Source: Henriciella pelagia
GTDB taxonomy: Bacteria; Pseudomonadota; Alphaproteobacteria; Caulobacterales; Hyphomonadaceae
Length of the DNA: 64,000 nucleotides
NCBI RefSeq assembly: GCF_002088945.1
Contig: NZ_NCSU01000014.1
Coordinates: 1-64,000, forward strand
Direction: 5' to 3'
In this document: positions 8,547 to 17,596 of the stretch, in pieces
How positions within the stretch are numbered: the stretch's first letter is position 1
Layout: each line of letters starts with the position of its first letter
The notes under the pieces: generated by a model
What the model was told of the DNA's origin: nothing
What the model saw: the letters and a program-made list of their open reading frames with translations, nothing else
The model's database searches: none
Translations under genes and position numbers: made by a program

Positions 8547-9854
8547 CTAACCGCCTTTCTTCCTGCGCAGCTCTGCCCAACGTTTGAGCCGTTCGGCAAT
8601 CGGGCCTTCCCGACCTTCCCCCTTCGGCTGGTAGAAATTCACCCGCGCCATCCCGTCCGGGAAATAGTTCTGGCCGGAAAATCCATCCTCGGCATCGTGA
8701 TCGTAGTTATAATCCTTGCCGTAGCCTTCTTCCTTCATGAAGGCGGTTGGGGCATTGAGGATATGTTTTGGTGGCATCAGGGACCCGGTCTCCTTCGCCG
8801 CGCGCTGCGCCGCTTTCCAGGCGACGTACACCGCGTTCGACTTTGGCGCGGTCGCCATATGCACCACGGCATGCGCCAGCGCGAGTTCGCCTTCCGGGCT
8901 GCCGAGCCGTTCATAGGTGCGCGCCGCTTCCGACGCGATCATCAGGCTGGTCGGGTCAGCAAGGCCAATATCCTCGCTGGCCATGCGCACCAGCCGCCGC
9001 GCGAGATAGAGCGGGTCTTCGCCGCCCGTGATCATCCGGGCGAACCAGTAAAGCGCCGCATCCGGGTCGGACCCGCGCACAGACTTATGCAGCGCAGAGA
9101 TGAGGTTGTAATGTTCTTCCCGGTCTTTGTCATAAGCGGGTGCCCGCTTCTGGAGGGCTGCTGACAGCTGCTCAGCGGTGAGCGCCCTGCCCTCATCGGC
9201 CAGCGTGAAGGCCTGCTCGGCGAGGTTCAGCATGTAGCGGCCATCGCCATCAGCCATGTCGATCAGCGCTTCGCGGGCGCGGGCATCGAGCGGCAGCTTG
9301 CGATTCTCCAGCGCCTCGGCCCGCTGCAGCAATTCCTCCAGCGCTTCCGGCGTCAGGCGTTTGAGCGTCAGCACTGCGCAGCGCGAAAGCAGAGCGCCAT
9401 TGATCTCGAAGCTTGGGTTCTCCGTCGTCGCGCCAACCAGCGTCACCACGCCCGCCTCGACGAAGGGCAGGAAGCCATCCTGCTGGGCACGGTTGAAGCG
9501 GTGGATCTCATCAACAAAGAGCAGCGTGCCCTTGCCCATGCCGCGCCGGTTCTCGGCCCGGTCAAAGGCCGCGCGCAGATCCTTCACGCCAGAGAAGACC
9601 GCGCTGATCGCCTCGAACTCCAGATCGGTTTCCTTGGCGAGCAGCCGCGCAATCGTCGTCTTGCCGACGCCCGGCGGGCCCCAGAAAATAATCGAGGAGA
9701 GCCGCTTCGTCGCCAGCATCCGCCCCAGCGCCCCCTCCGGCCCGATCAGATGGTCCTGCCCGACCACCTCAGACAGCTTCGCCGGCCGCAACCGGTCTGC
9801 CAACGGACGCGGTGCCTCATCGGCCATACCGGATGCAGAGAAGAGATCGCTCAT
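8547..9854 (-). CDS. rarA: Replication-associated recombination protein A (RarA/MgsA AAA ATPase)
   Basis: A 435-residue AAA+ ATPase of the RarA/WRNIP1 family that acts at stalled replication forks. Walker A GPPGVGKTTIARLLA is at about residues 59-73 and Walker B LLFVDEIHRFN at about 110-120. The sensor region GATTENPSFEINGALLSRC and the C-terminal MAGEC-type block with GYGKDYNYDHD complete the expected full-length architecture. The start at 9854 lies opposite the plus-strand dioxygenase start at 9914, leaving 59 nt for divergent promoters. Confidence 0.95.
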   Translation of the reverse strand: MSDLFSASGMADEAPRPLADRLRPAKLSEVVGQDHLIGPEGALGRMLATKRLSSIIFWGPPGVGKTTIARLLAKETDLEFEAISAVFSGVKDLRAAFDRAENRRGMGKGTLLFVDEIHRFNRAQQDGFLPFVEAGVVTLVGATTENPSFEINGALLSRCAVLTLKRLTPEALEELLQRAEALENRKLPLDARAREALIDMADGDGRYMLNLAEQAFTLADEGRALTAEQLSAALQKRAPAYDKDREEHYNLISALHKSVRGSDPDAALYWFARMITGGEDPLYLARRLVRMASEDIGLADPTSLMIASEAARTYERLGSPEGELALAHAVVHMATAPKSNAVYVAWKAAQRAAKETGSLMPPKHILNAPTAFMKEEGYGKDYNYDHDAEDGFSGQNYFPDGMARVNFYQPKGEGREGPIAERLKRWAELRRKKGG

Positions 9855-9913
9855 GGCAAACCCCTAGCCCACGCCGCGCGCCGTGATAAGGTTGGTTCTG
9901 GAGGAAACGCATC

Positions 9914-10765
9914 ATGACACTGACCATCACGCCAAGCGGTCAGGCATGCGGCGCGAGTGTCACTGGTCCAGACCTCTCGAGGCCGCTGGATGACCAGACC
10001 ATCGCCGATATCCGCGCCGCCTGGCTGACACATCACGTGCTCGCCTTTCCCGGCCAGAAGCTCAGCGACGATGACCTCGAACGCTTCACGCAATACTTTG
10101 GCCCGTTCGGAGAAGATCCGTACATCGCGCCAATCCCCGGCCGCAAGCACATCATTGCTGTCAAACGCAAGGCCGACGAGACCGGCCCCGTCTTCGCCGA
10201 AACATGGCACACAGACTGGAGCTTCCAGAAGACCCCGCCCGCCGGCACCTGCCTCTATGGCATCACCATTCCCCCGATTGGCGGCGACACCCTCTTTACC
10301 AACCAGCACAAGGCGCTTGCCGAAATGTCGGATGAGCTACGCCGCCAGCTCGAAGGCAGGATGGCCATCCACTCGGCCCGCAATGGCTACGGCAAGGCTG
10401 GCCTCTATGGCGAAAAGGATGAGGGGCGCAGCATGGATATCCGCTCGTCAGACGAGGCGATGGCGACCGAGCTTCACCCCATCATCCGCAAGCATCCCGA
10501 AACCGGCGAGGAAGGCCTGTTCGGTTGTGTCGGCTACATTATCGGCATCGAGGGGATGGCTGAGGAAGAAGGCTGGACGCTGCTTACCGAGCTCTATCGC
10601 TGGCAGACGCGCCCCGAGTTCCAGTACCGCCACAAATGGCAGCCAGACATGCTGCTCATGTGGGACAACCGCTCCTGCCTGCACATGGCGACCGGCGGCT
10701 ATCAGGGCCATGACCGCCTCCTCCACCGCACCACGATCGGAGCACGGGAGAGCATGGCGGCCTGA
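9914..10765 (+). CDS. TauD/TfdA family Fe(II)/2-oxoglutarate dioxygenase
   Basis: A 283-residue nonheme iron dioxygenase. The iron-binding H-x-D lies in TWHTDWSF (His99, Asp101) and the distal histidine with the 2-oxoglutarate-binding arginine region in HDRLLHRTT (His271). MWDNRSCLHMATGGY is the usual family block before it. Members hydroxylate taurine, alkyl sulfates, phenoxyacids or similar substrates; the context gives no substrate. A clear GGAGG lies 12 nt before the ATG. A large palindromic repeat follows the gene. Confidence 0.88.
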   Translation: MTLTITPSGQACGASVTGPDLSRPLDDQTIADIRAAWLTHHVLAFPGQKLSDDDLERFTQYFGPFGEDPYIAPIPGRKHIIAVKRKADETGPVFAETWHTDWSFQKTPPAGTCLYGITIPPIGGDTLFTNQHKALAEMSDELRRQLEGRMAIHSARNGYGKAGLYGEKDEGRSMDIRSSDEAMATELHPIIRKHPETGEEGLFGCVGYIIGIEGMAEEEGWTLLTELYRWQTRPEFQYRHKWQPDMLLMWDNRSCLHMATGGYQGHDRLLHRTTIGARESMAA

Positions 10766-10782
10766 TGATGAAGCCTGATTGT

Positions 10783-10866
10783 CGTCATTCCGGAATTCGC
10801 GCGAGCGAGTATCCGGGACCCAGTTGAAAGGCCGATTTGGGTCCCGGCACTGCGGCCGGGATGACG
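10783..10866. repeat. Intergenic palindromic repeat with GTCAT/ATGAC ends
   Basis: An 84-nt element bounded by CGTCAT and ATGACG. It contains a perfect internal inverted repeat, CCGGGACCCA (10813-10822) and TGGGTCCCGG (10838-10847), with a 15-nt spacer. The layout matches a mobile palindrome frequent in alphaproteobacterial chromosomes. It fills the space between the convergent dioxygenase and S9 peptidase genes and could act as a bidirectional transcription stop. Confidence 0.7.
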
Positions 10867-10876
10867 CCCATGAAAT

Positions 10877-12862
10877 TTATTCCGCCGCAACCACCCCGTC
10901 GCTCTCAACCTCACCCATGAGATAGGTGTCGAGGAACGTCACGAACGCCTCGGACGCCGTGATGCGGTTCTCGCGCTTCTGGAAGCCATGGCCTTCATCG
11001 GGGAAGAGGACATACTCCACCGTCGCGCCATTCTCGCGGGCGGCGGCAACCAGCTCATCGCTCTCGACCTGCAGCACGCGGGGGTCGTTCGCGCCCTGGA
11101 TCACAAGCATTGGCTTCACGATATTCTCCGCATGGAAGAGCGGCGAGATACGGCGCAGGCGCTCAATATCGGTCGCCGGGTCGCCCATCTCGTCATACAG
11201 CGCATCGCGGAAGCTGCCCCACCATGGCGGGATGCTTTCCAGCGTCCGCACCCAGTTGGTCACGCCGAAGATGTTGATACCGACATCGAAGACTTCCGGC
11301 TCGAAGGCCAGCGCGGCCGCCACCATGAAGCCGCCATAGGAGCCGCCAATGATGCCGATCTTGTCCGGGTCGATCCCCTCGACGCCTTCAAGGTAGGTCC
11401 GCGCCCAGACGATGTCCTGCAGATCCGCCTCGCCATGATTGCGGTCATCCATGTGGAAGAAGGTCTTGCCATAGCCTGACGAGCCGCGATTGTTCGCCGC
11501 GAGCACGGCATAACCATGGTTCACCAGGTGCTGGATCATCGCCGAATAGCCCTTGGTCGACTGACCGCCCGGCCCGCCATGCACCCAGACGAGCGCCGGA
11601 ACAGGATTATCGGCCGAGGCCTGCTGCGGCATGTAGAAGATGCCGGGGATTTCGAGCCCGTCAAAGCTCGGATAGCGAACGACAGACGCGGTGACGAGAT
11701 CGCTCTCGTCGATGCCTTCCGGCAGCGCACTGGTCAGGCGAGTCGCGGTGCCCGTTTCAAGATCGGCCAGATAGAGATTGAACGGCGATGTGTCGGTGTT
11801 CACGCCAAAGGCGATCTTGCTCTCATCGGCATTGAAACGCACCTGGCCAAGTTCTCCATCAGGAATGCCAGAGAGCGAAACATCCTCCCCCGTCTCATTA
11901 TCGTGTATGGTGAGGTCGGTGACGGCATCTTCATTGATGGCCGAAACGAGGTAACGCCCGGTCGGGCTGTCGAACACGAAGGAGACATCCCAGTCCGCCT
12001 CGATCAGCGCAGCACGTTCCCCACTGGCGAGATTATAGGTCCAGGCCTGGTTGAACTCGCCAAACTCATTGGTGGCATAGATCAGCGTTTCGCTATCGGC
12101 GGTGAAGTCGTAGACGCCATATGCGATATCATCGACATGTTCGGTGATAAGTTTCGGCTGAGGTGTCTCCTCGTAGAGATCGACCAGATAGATATCGGAG
12201 TCGGCGCTGGTGCGTTCCTTGGTCAGCGCCAGCCAGCGGCCATCGGGCGAAATGTCGGCAAGCGACATACCGGAATTCTCGAACACCATCTCACGCGAAT
12301 AGTCGCTGGCACTGTAGGCGTAGAGGTCGTCGGTCGTCGCATCGCGTTCATTCGTTGCGACGTAGAAGACCTCGCCATCATCCCGCCAGCCGGCAAAGCT
12401 GGCGCGGGTTTCCTCGCCGGGCGTGAGGTCTGTGAGGGTGCCATCGGCCTCGCGGACATAGACGTGGAAGATCTCATTGCCGCCACTGTCGGAGGTGACA
12501 AGAACGCGGTCATCGGCCGGAAAGAAGCTCTGCGCATAGATGGCCTGGTCGTCCGAGGCCGTCAGCGGCGTGACATTGCCGGCCGCATCCAGCGTGACCG
12601 CGTTGAAGATGCCGGTGACGTCGGTCGATGCGAGAATTGCGTCGCCGCCCGGCGCGAAGACGAAGCCGGAGGAAGAGCCGAGATTATAACTCGTCGTCTC
12701 ATGAAACAGCGCTGCCGGGTATTCGGTGACGCTGACGGGTTCAGTCTCGACCGTCTCAACCGGGGCGATGCTTGTGCTGGTCTCGGCCGTATCGGTCGTG
12801 GCGGTCTGCGCGCATGCGGCGGTCACGCCGGCGGCGAGCGCGATGGTCCATTTAATATCCAA
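10877..12862 (-). CDS. S9 family peptidase (prolyl oligopeptidase/dipeptidyl peptidase type), lipoprotein
   Basis: A 661-residue serine peptidase. A short signal ends with VTAAC (about residues 13-17), suggesting a lipoprotein. Residues about 50-400 form a beta-propeller with SPDGR-like blade motifs, and about 400-650 the alpha/beta-hydrolase domain. HGGPGGQ gives the oxyanion region, GGSYGGF the catalytic serine, GANDPRV the aspartate and PDEGHGF the histidine. It would trim peptides in the periplasm. The start codon is TTG at 12862, supported by GGGAG with a 7-nt spacing; no ATG lies near. HtrA is encoded just upstream in the same direction. Confidence 0.9.
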   Translation of the reverse strand: MDIKWTIALAAGVTAACAQTATTDTAETSTSIAPVETVETEPVSVTEYPAALFHETTSYNLGSSSGFVFAPGGDAILASTDVTGIFNAVTLDAAGNVTPLTASDDQAIYAQSFFPADDRVLVTSDSGGNEIFHVYVREADGTLTDLTPGEETRASFAGWRDDGEVFYVATNERDATTDDLYAYSASDYSREMVFENSGMSLADISPDGRWLALTKERTSADSDIYLVDLYEETPQPKLITEHVDDIAYGVYDFTADSETLIYATNEFGEFNQAWTYNLASGERAALIEADWDVSFVFDSPTGRYLVSAINEDAVTDLTIHDNETGEDVSLSGIPDGELGQVRFNADESKIAFGVNTDTSPFNLYLADLETGTATRLTSALPEGIDESDLVTASVVRYPSFDGLEIPGIFYMPQQASADNPVPALVWVHGGPGGQSTKGYSAMIQHLVNHGYAVLAANNRGSSGYGKTFFHMDDRNHGEADLQDIVWARTYLEGVEGIDPDKIGIIGGSYGGFMVAAALAFEPEVFDVGINIFGVTNWVRTLESIPPWWGSFRDALYDEMGDPATDIERLRRISPLFHAENIVKPMLVIQGANDPRVLQVESDELVAAARENGATVEYVLFPDEGHGFQKRENRITASEAFVTFLDTYLMGEVESDGVVAAE

Positions 12863-12937
12863 GATAGTCTCCCTGACAGATGTGCCGGAAGCCTAGCACT
12901 CGCCTTTCAGGATAGCGAGGCCGAACCGTCCGGACGT

Positions 12938-14404
12938 CTAGAGACGCACCGTCCCGCTGATGCGGCGTCCATTCCGGTCGAGTTCGATCGCCCAGGTCGC
13001 TTCATCCTCGGCCAGCGCCTTGTCGAGCTGCTCCAGCGTCTTCACGCTCTTGCCATTGACCGAGACGATCAGGTCGCCGGGCCGCACAATGCGCCAGGCA
13101 TAGGCACCGCGCATGATCCGGGTCACCAGCACGCCAGTCGCAAACGGGTCGCGGCCCAGCTCCTCGGCAAGACGAGGCGAGAGTTCGGCAACTTCAGCGC
13201 CGGAGAAAGGATGACGGCCATCCAGGAGTTCAAGTTCGGCTTCGGTTGCGCCAGGTGGCGGGGCGAGCGTCACGCGGACCGTCTCATACTTGCCACCACG
13301 CAGAAGTGTCAGCACGGATGTCTCACCCGGAGAGCGCGTCGCAGCGAGGAATTTGAGGCCCTTTTCGTCATAGACTTCGCGGCCATCGATCATGGTGATC
13401 AGGTCGCCGCGCGCAAGGCCTGCCTCGTCGGCTGGGCCTTCGTCGAACACTTCGGTCACCATGACGCCGACCGGCCGTGTCATGCCCTGGGACTTGGCGA
13501 TGTCATAGGTCACCGATTGGGCCTTCAGGCCGAGCCATGGGCGAACAATCATGCCTTCATTGACGGCCGCGTCCACCACGCGCCGGACCATCTCTGCCGG
13601 GATGGCAAACCCGATCCCGTTCGAGCCGCCGGACCGCGAGAAGATCGCCGTGTTCACGCCAACAAGTTCAGCTTTCGTGTTGATCAGGGCGCCGCCGGAA
13701 TTGCCGGGATTCACCGCCGCATCGGTCTGCAGGAAGAAGGCATAGTCGGAGACGCCGACATCGGTCCGCGCCGTGGCGGAGATGATGCCCGTCGTCACCG
13801 TCTGGCCAACGCCGAACGGATTGCCGATCGCAAGAACGATATCGCCCACTTCGGTGTCGCGCGTGTCTGCATAGTCAATGGTCGGCAGCGGGTCGCCTTC
13901 GGTATCGATGCGCAGCACGGCAAGGTCGGTGCGCTCATCGGCGAGGATCAGTTCGGCCGCATATTCGCGGCGGTCCGACAGCACCACGCGGAACTCGTCA
14001 GCACCATTGACCACGTGATTATTGGTGACGATCACGCCGCTTTCAGAGACGATCACGCCCGAACCGAGCGAGTTCTGCACCTTCTCGCGGGGACCGCCGC
14101 CAAAGAATTCACGGAAGATCGGGTCATTGGCAAAGGGCGAGGCGTTCTGGCGGACAATTTTGCGGCTGTAGACGCTGACCACCGCCGGCGAGACCTGCTT
14201 GACGAGCGGCGCATAGCTCAACTCGACCTCAGCCTGGCTCTGAGGCACGCGCTTGTCGATACCAAACAGGCTACCCTGCGCCCCCGCTGGCTGCCCAAAG
14301 GAAAAAAGCGGGCTGATCACAACGGCGAGCAACGCCAGGACTGCAACCATACTTACAAGAAGCAGTTTCGAAACATGTCGGGTCATGGTTTTGATATGCA
14401 TCAT
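12938..14404 (-). CDS. Do family serine endopeptidase (DegP/HtrA type)
   Basis: A roughly 488-residue periplasmic quality-control protease. An N-terminal hydrophobic segment (about residues 11-30) is a signal or anchor. The triad is visible in VTNNHVVNGAD (His), DERTDLAVLRID (Asp) and PGNSGGAL (Ser). Two PDZ regions follow, one around VGVMVTEVFDEGPADEAGL and a C-terminal one around GVLVTRIMRGAYAWRIVRPGDLI. ATGs at 14404, 14401 and 14386 are all possible starts and none has a strong ribosome site. The S9 peptidase gene lies 75 nt downstream on the same strand. Confidence 0.92.
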   Translation of the reverse strand: MMHIKTMTRHVSKLLLVSMVAVLALLAVVISPLFSFGQPAGAQGSLFGIDKRVPQSQAEVELSYAPLVKQVSPAVVSVYSRKIVRQNASPFANDPIFREFFGGGPREKVQNSLGSGVIVSESGVIVTNNHVVNGADEFRVVLSDRREYAAELILADERTDLAVLRIDTEGDPLPTIDYADTRDTEVGDIVLAIGNPFGVGQTVTTGIISATARTDVGVSDYAFFLQTDAAVNPGNSGGALINTKAELVGVNTAIFSRSGGSNGIGFAIPAEMVRRVVDAAVNEGMIVRPWLGLKAQSVTYDIAKSQGMTRPVGVMVTEVFDEGPADEAGLARGDLITMIDGREVYDEKGLKFLAATRSPGETSVLTLLRGGKYETVRVTLAPPPGATEAELELLDGRHPFSGAEVAELSPRLAEELGRDPFATGVLVTRIMRGAYAWRIVRPGDLIVSVNGKSVKTLEQLDKALAEDEATWAIELDRNGRRISGTVRL

Positions 14405-14503
14405 GAAAATGGCTCTATTGCGGCGCTGCCATGAGTGCAATCAGGCAGCTGATGACAAAAGAGAAAGGCAAGGTGACTGGCGATTGCAAGTATCGCCGCC
14501 GCA

Positions 14504-15937
14504 CTACTGGCTGCCCGGGCCACTTTCCTGCGCGCCTTCGAGCGCCCGAAGGCGAGAAAGGGTCTCGTCATGGCTCTCGCGGCTGATCCGGTAGAAGGAA
14601 ATGCAGACCAGCATCAGCGTCCAGGATGTCAGGACGCCAATCGCATAACCGAGACCCAGCGTCCGGGTGGAGGAGTCCGCGACAAGCTCCGGCGCGGTGC
14701 CGGCAACGATCCCGGCAATGGACAGGATGACGGAGGCCGTCAGCACGCCCGCCCCCTGCGAAAGCTTCCGGATAAAGCTGATCCCCGCAAAGAAAATGCC
14801 TTCCGAGCGCCGCCCCGTCTGGATCTCGCTATCCTCGACAATGTCGGCAATCATCGAGGCGGCGAGCATCTGATAGGCGATGATGAGCGCCACATCGAAA
14901 ACGGTGACGCACAGGACGAAGTAGTACAGCGCCTCCGTACCGTTCGGGGGCAGAAGGCCAAGCAGGCGCAGGAACACCGGCATGGGCGCGATGGTGAAGG
15001 CGAGGATGCCGGTATAGATCGCCCCGCGCTTCTTGCCGAACGTCTTGCCGATCAGCGGTGCAAGCACCAGCGCCAGCACGGCAGAGACATAGACGGCGAC
15101 AGTCAGGCCCGCGATCTGCTGCGGATCGAAACCCCAGAAGATGGAATTGATATACTGGTTCAGCGTTGCCGAGATGCCCGACGCAATCAGTCCGCACAGT
15201 GTCGCAAGGAAAAGCGCGCGGAAGGATGGGTTCGATATGGTTTCCACGATCTCGCCGAAAATCTTGCCCAGCGTGAGGTTCCGCGCTGCCGGCGGCGGCT
15301 TGAGGTGTCTGATATGCCGGTGCGTACCGGCGGCACAGATCAGCACCGCCGCAAAGATGCAGGCCGCGGCCACGAGGCCATAAGTGTTCCAGCCTGCAAT
15401 ATTGGTGAAGTCATTCTGGAGCAGCACCCACAGAAGCAGGATCTGGATCGACAGCCCGCCAAACCATCCGAAGAAATAGCGAAACGACATGAGCGACGTG
15501 CGCGCATCATAATCCTGCGTAAGCTCGGCCGCGAGCGCGGTACTGGGCACGTCATAGAAGGTGAAAGCCAGACGCACGAGGATCGTCATCGCTAGGAGCC
15601 ACGGAAAGAGATCATTCCCGACCAGACCGGCAGGCGGATTCCAGGTGAAGAAATAGACCACCGCCACCGGGATCAACGCGCCATACATGAAAGGATGACG
15701 CCGGCCGAAACGGGTGCGCACATTGTCGGACCAGTATCCGACCACAGGGTCGGACACCGCATCGACAATCAGTGCCAGGATCAGCGCGAGGCCGACCAGT
15801 GCAGCCGGAACACCGAGGATCTGGCTGTAGAAGAACAGCAGGAAATAATCGAAACCGTTGTTCTTGATGCCGTCGGCCGCGCCGCCAATGCCGAAAGCAA
15901 GGCGGGTAGCGAGACCGGGTTTCCTGAGCTCTGTCAT
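14504..15937 (-). CDS. MFS transporter, glycoside-pentoside-hexuronide:cation symporter type
   Basis: A 477-residue inner-membrane protein with about twelve transmembrane segments. The N-terminal block GGAADGIKNNGFDYFLLFFYSQILG and the following DAVSDPVVGYWSDNVRTRFGRRHPF motif are typical of the GPH/MelB group, where the aspartates near the cytoplasmic loop help cation-coupled sugar uptake. AGGAG lies close upstream of the ATG. It is the last gene of the long minus-strand cluster and starts 23 nt from the ABM monooxygenase stop. The substrate is not evident. Confidence 0.85.
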   Translation of the reverse strand: MTELRKPGLATRLAFGIGGAADGIKNNGFDYFLLFFYSQILGVPAALVGLALILALIVDAVSDPVVGYWSDNVRTRFGRRHPFMYGALIPVAVVYFFTWNPPAGLVGNDLFPWLLAMTILVRLAFTFYDVPSTALAAELTQDYDARTSLMSFRYFFGWFGGLSIQILLLWVLLQNDFTNIAGWNTYGLVAAACIFAAVLICAAGTHRHIRHLKPPPAARNLTLGKIFGEIVETISNPSFRALFLATLCGLIASGISATLNQYINSIFWGFDPQQIAGLTVAVYVSAVLALVLAPLIGKTFGKKRGAIYTGILAFTIAPMPVFLRLLGLLPPNGTEALYYFVLCVTVFDVALIIAYQMLAASMIADIVEDSEIQTGRRSEGIFFAGISFIRKLSQGAGVLTASVILSIAGIVAGTAPELVADSSTRTLGLGYAIGVLTSWTLMLVCISFYRISRESHDETLSRLRALEGAQESGPGSQ

Positions 15938-15959
15938 GCGGCTCCTGAGGCGTCAGGAT

Positions 15960-16250
15960 CTATTCGATGATATCGTAGCGGTCGATCTGTGGCCGGCCAG
16001 CAAGGCACGGGCCGAGCTTGGCACCAAGCGCCTTGAAGTATTCGGTCGCGCCGTGCGCCTTCATGGCGTCTTCGCTCGCATATTCTTCCATGAAGATATA
16101 GGTCTGGGGATCGTCCTTCGAGCGGTAGAGCTGATAGGTCAGCGTACCTTCTTCATTCGCCTTGACCTTCGACATCAGCTCCTTGCCGACTTCTTCGAAC
16201 TCCGCATTCTTTCCTTCGGCCACTGTCAGCTTCGCAACGACTCCGATCAT
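15960..16250 (-). CDS. ABM domain protein (putative quinol monooxygenase)
   Basis: A 96-residue antibiotic-biosynthesis-monooxygenase-fold protein. The N-terminal strand IGVVAKLTVAEGKNAEFEEVG and the central LTYQLYRSKDDPQTYIFMEEYASEDAMKAHGATEYF are the standard family pattern for a ferredoxin-like dimer acting on small aromatic or quinol compounds. The start at 16250 is chosen because GGGAGG sits 6-7 nt upstream; a longer in-frame extension has no family similarity. It belongs to the acyl-CoA and RidA gene series on this strand. Confidence 0.85.
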   Translation of the reverse strand: MIGVVAKLTVAEGKNAEFEEVGKELMSKVKANEEGTLTYQLYRSKDDPQTYIFMEEYASEDAMKAHGATEYFKALGAKLGPCLAGRPQIDRYDIIE

Positions 16251-16332
16251 CTTGATCCTCCCATGATCCTGTTTGCGGTGAACATAGCCGACTCCATCGA
16301 ACCTACAAGCCGTTGTGAAGCCCGACGTCGCG

Positions 16333-16719
16333 TCAGCCCCTGAAGGCAGTGACCTCAATTTCGATCTTCATGTCGGGCTCGATCAAGCCTGCAATCACCA
16401 TGGTCGCGGCGGGCCGGATGTCCCCCAGCGCCGCTTCAAGTTCGGGGCGAATATCCGCCACGAGATCCCGCGAAACCACGGTGTATTGAACGCGCGCAAT
16501 GTCGCTCATCTCAAAGCCTGCCTCGCCGAGCACGGACCGGATGGTCGCAAAACAATTGCGGGTCTGGAGGCTGGCATCCCCCGGCATGCTCATCGTGGTA
16601 TAGTCATAGCCTGTGACACCGGAAACAAAGCACCAGTCGCCCTGCACAACGGCACGCGAATACCCCATCGTTTTCTCGAAGGGCGACCCTGTGGAGATCA
16701 GACGACGAGGGGATGGCAT
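16333..16719 (-). CDS. RidA family protein (YjgF/YER057c/UK114)
   Basis: A 128-residue Rid-family protein. YSRAVVQGDWCFVSG near the N-terminus, the middle VRYTVV-like strand and RPAATMVIAGLIEPDMKIEIEVTAF at the C-terminus fit the family. Archetypal RidA hydrolyses reactive enamine/imine intermediates, but many paralogues in catabolic operons have other or unknown substrates. It begins 3 nt after the crotonase stop, so the two are surely co-transcribed. Confidence 0.85.
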   Translation of the reverse strand: MPSPRRLISTGSPFEKTMGYSRAVVQGDWCFVSGVTGYDYTTMSMPGDASLQTRNCFATIRSVLGEAGFEMSDIARVQYTVVSRDLVADIRPELEAALGDIRPAATMVIAGLIEPDMKIEIEVTAFRG

Positions 16720-16722
16720 CGC

Positions 16723-17520
16723 CTATTTGCCTTCGAATTTCGGCGCGCGCTTTTCGAGGATGGCGTGAACACCTTCCATATGGTCCTCGGTCTCGTGCAT
16801 CAGCGCCTGCGCTGCCGCCGACATCTCCATGATCGTCTCATAGGATGCCGTTGTACCGTGACGCAGCAGCGTCTTGGCCAGGCGCAGCGACTGCGGCGGC
16901 TGGGCCGCCATCCGGTCGGCGAGCGCATAGGCCGAATCCATCAGCGCCTCGCTCGAATGGACTTCGGAGATGAGGCCCCAGTCGAGCGCCGTCTGCGCAT
17001 CGATGACATCGCCAGTGAAGAGAAGCTGGGCTGCGCGCGCAGAGCCGATGATGCGCGGCAGGAGCCAGGCCCCGCCATCGCCCGGAATCAGGCCAAGCTT
17101 CAGGAAGGTCACACCGAACTTCGCCTTGTCGGATGCGATCCGCACATCGGCCATACAGGCAACGTCACAGCCAAGGCCGATTGCGGCACCGTTGACGGCA
17201 GAGATCAGCGGGACTTCGAGATTGTAGAGAGACTTCACAATCATGTGGATGTTGCGGCGATAGCCCTGGCGCACATCATACGGGCTGCCGCCAAAGGCGC
17301 CCTCTTTGTCACGCATCGCCTTGACGTCACCGCCCGCAGAGAAGGCGCGGCCTTCGCCGGTCAGGACCGCAACGCGGATGCTGGGGTCAGCCTCGATCTC
17401 GGCGCAGGCGGCGGCAACGGCCGGACCATCACCCTCCTGCCCCAGCGCATTCATCATGTCTGGACGTGTCAGGGTCAGCGTTGCAATCGCGCCGTTTTTC
17501 TCAAGTTTGATGACAGACAT
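16723..17520 (-). CDS. Enoyl-CoA hydratase/isomerase family protein
   Basis: A 265-residue crotonase-superfamily protein. GEGRAFSAGGDVKAM and GAAIGLGCDVACMADVRIAS are the oxyanion-hole segments. The second catalytic-glutamate region reads FGVTFLKLGLIPGDGGAWLLPR, closer to PaaG-type isomerases than to classical hydratases, since the usual glutamate is absent. The start at 17520 (MSVIKLE) is favoured because the upstream in-frame extension is not family-like. RidA follows immediately. Probable role is double-bond isomerisation or hydration in the acyl-CoA pathway of this cluster. Confidence 0.88.
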   Translation of the reverse strand: MSVIKLEKNGAIATLTLTRPDMMNALGQEGDGPAVAAACAEIEADPSIRVAVLTGEGRAFSAGGDVKAMRDKEGAFGGSPYDVRQGYRRNIHMIVKSLYNLEVPLISAVNGAAIGLGCDVACMADVRIASDKAKFGVTFLKLGLIPGDGGAWLLPRIIGSARAAQLLFTGDVIDAQTALDWGLISEVHSSEALMDSAYALADRMAAQPPQSLRLAKTLLRHGTTASYETIMEMSAAAQALMHETEDHMEGVHAILEKRAPKFEGK

Positions 17521-17596
17521 GGGGCATTCCTTCCGCTCGGTGTTCTGGTTTTCCGGACGGTCTATTGCAGGCTCCGGGTGTCTCTGTCGAGCCTTG

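Noticed and set aside
7362-9164. 600-codon open frame on the plus strand
   Set aside because: It is antisense to the M19 dipeptidase and rarA, crosses their boundary, and shows an arginine/histidine-rich composition typical of antisense shadows.
11516-14434. 972-codon open frame on the plus strand
   Set aside because: It lies exactly opposite the S9 peptidase and HtrA genes, whose catalytic motifs are intact. It has no domain signature and is explained by GC-rich codon structure on the opposite strand.
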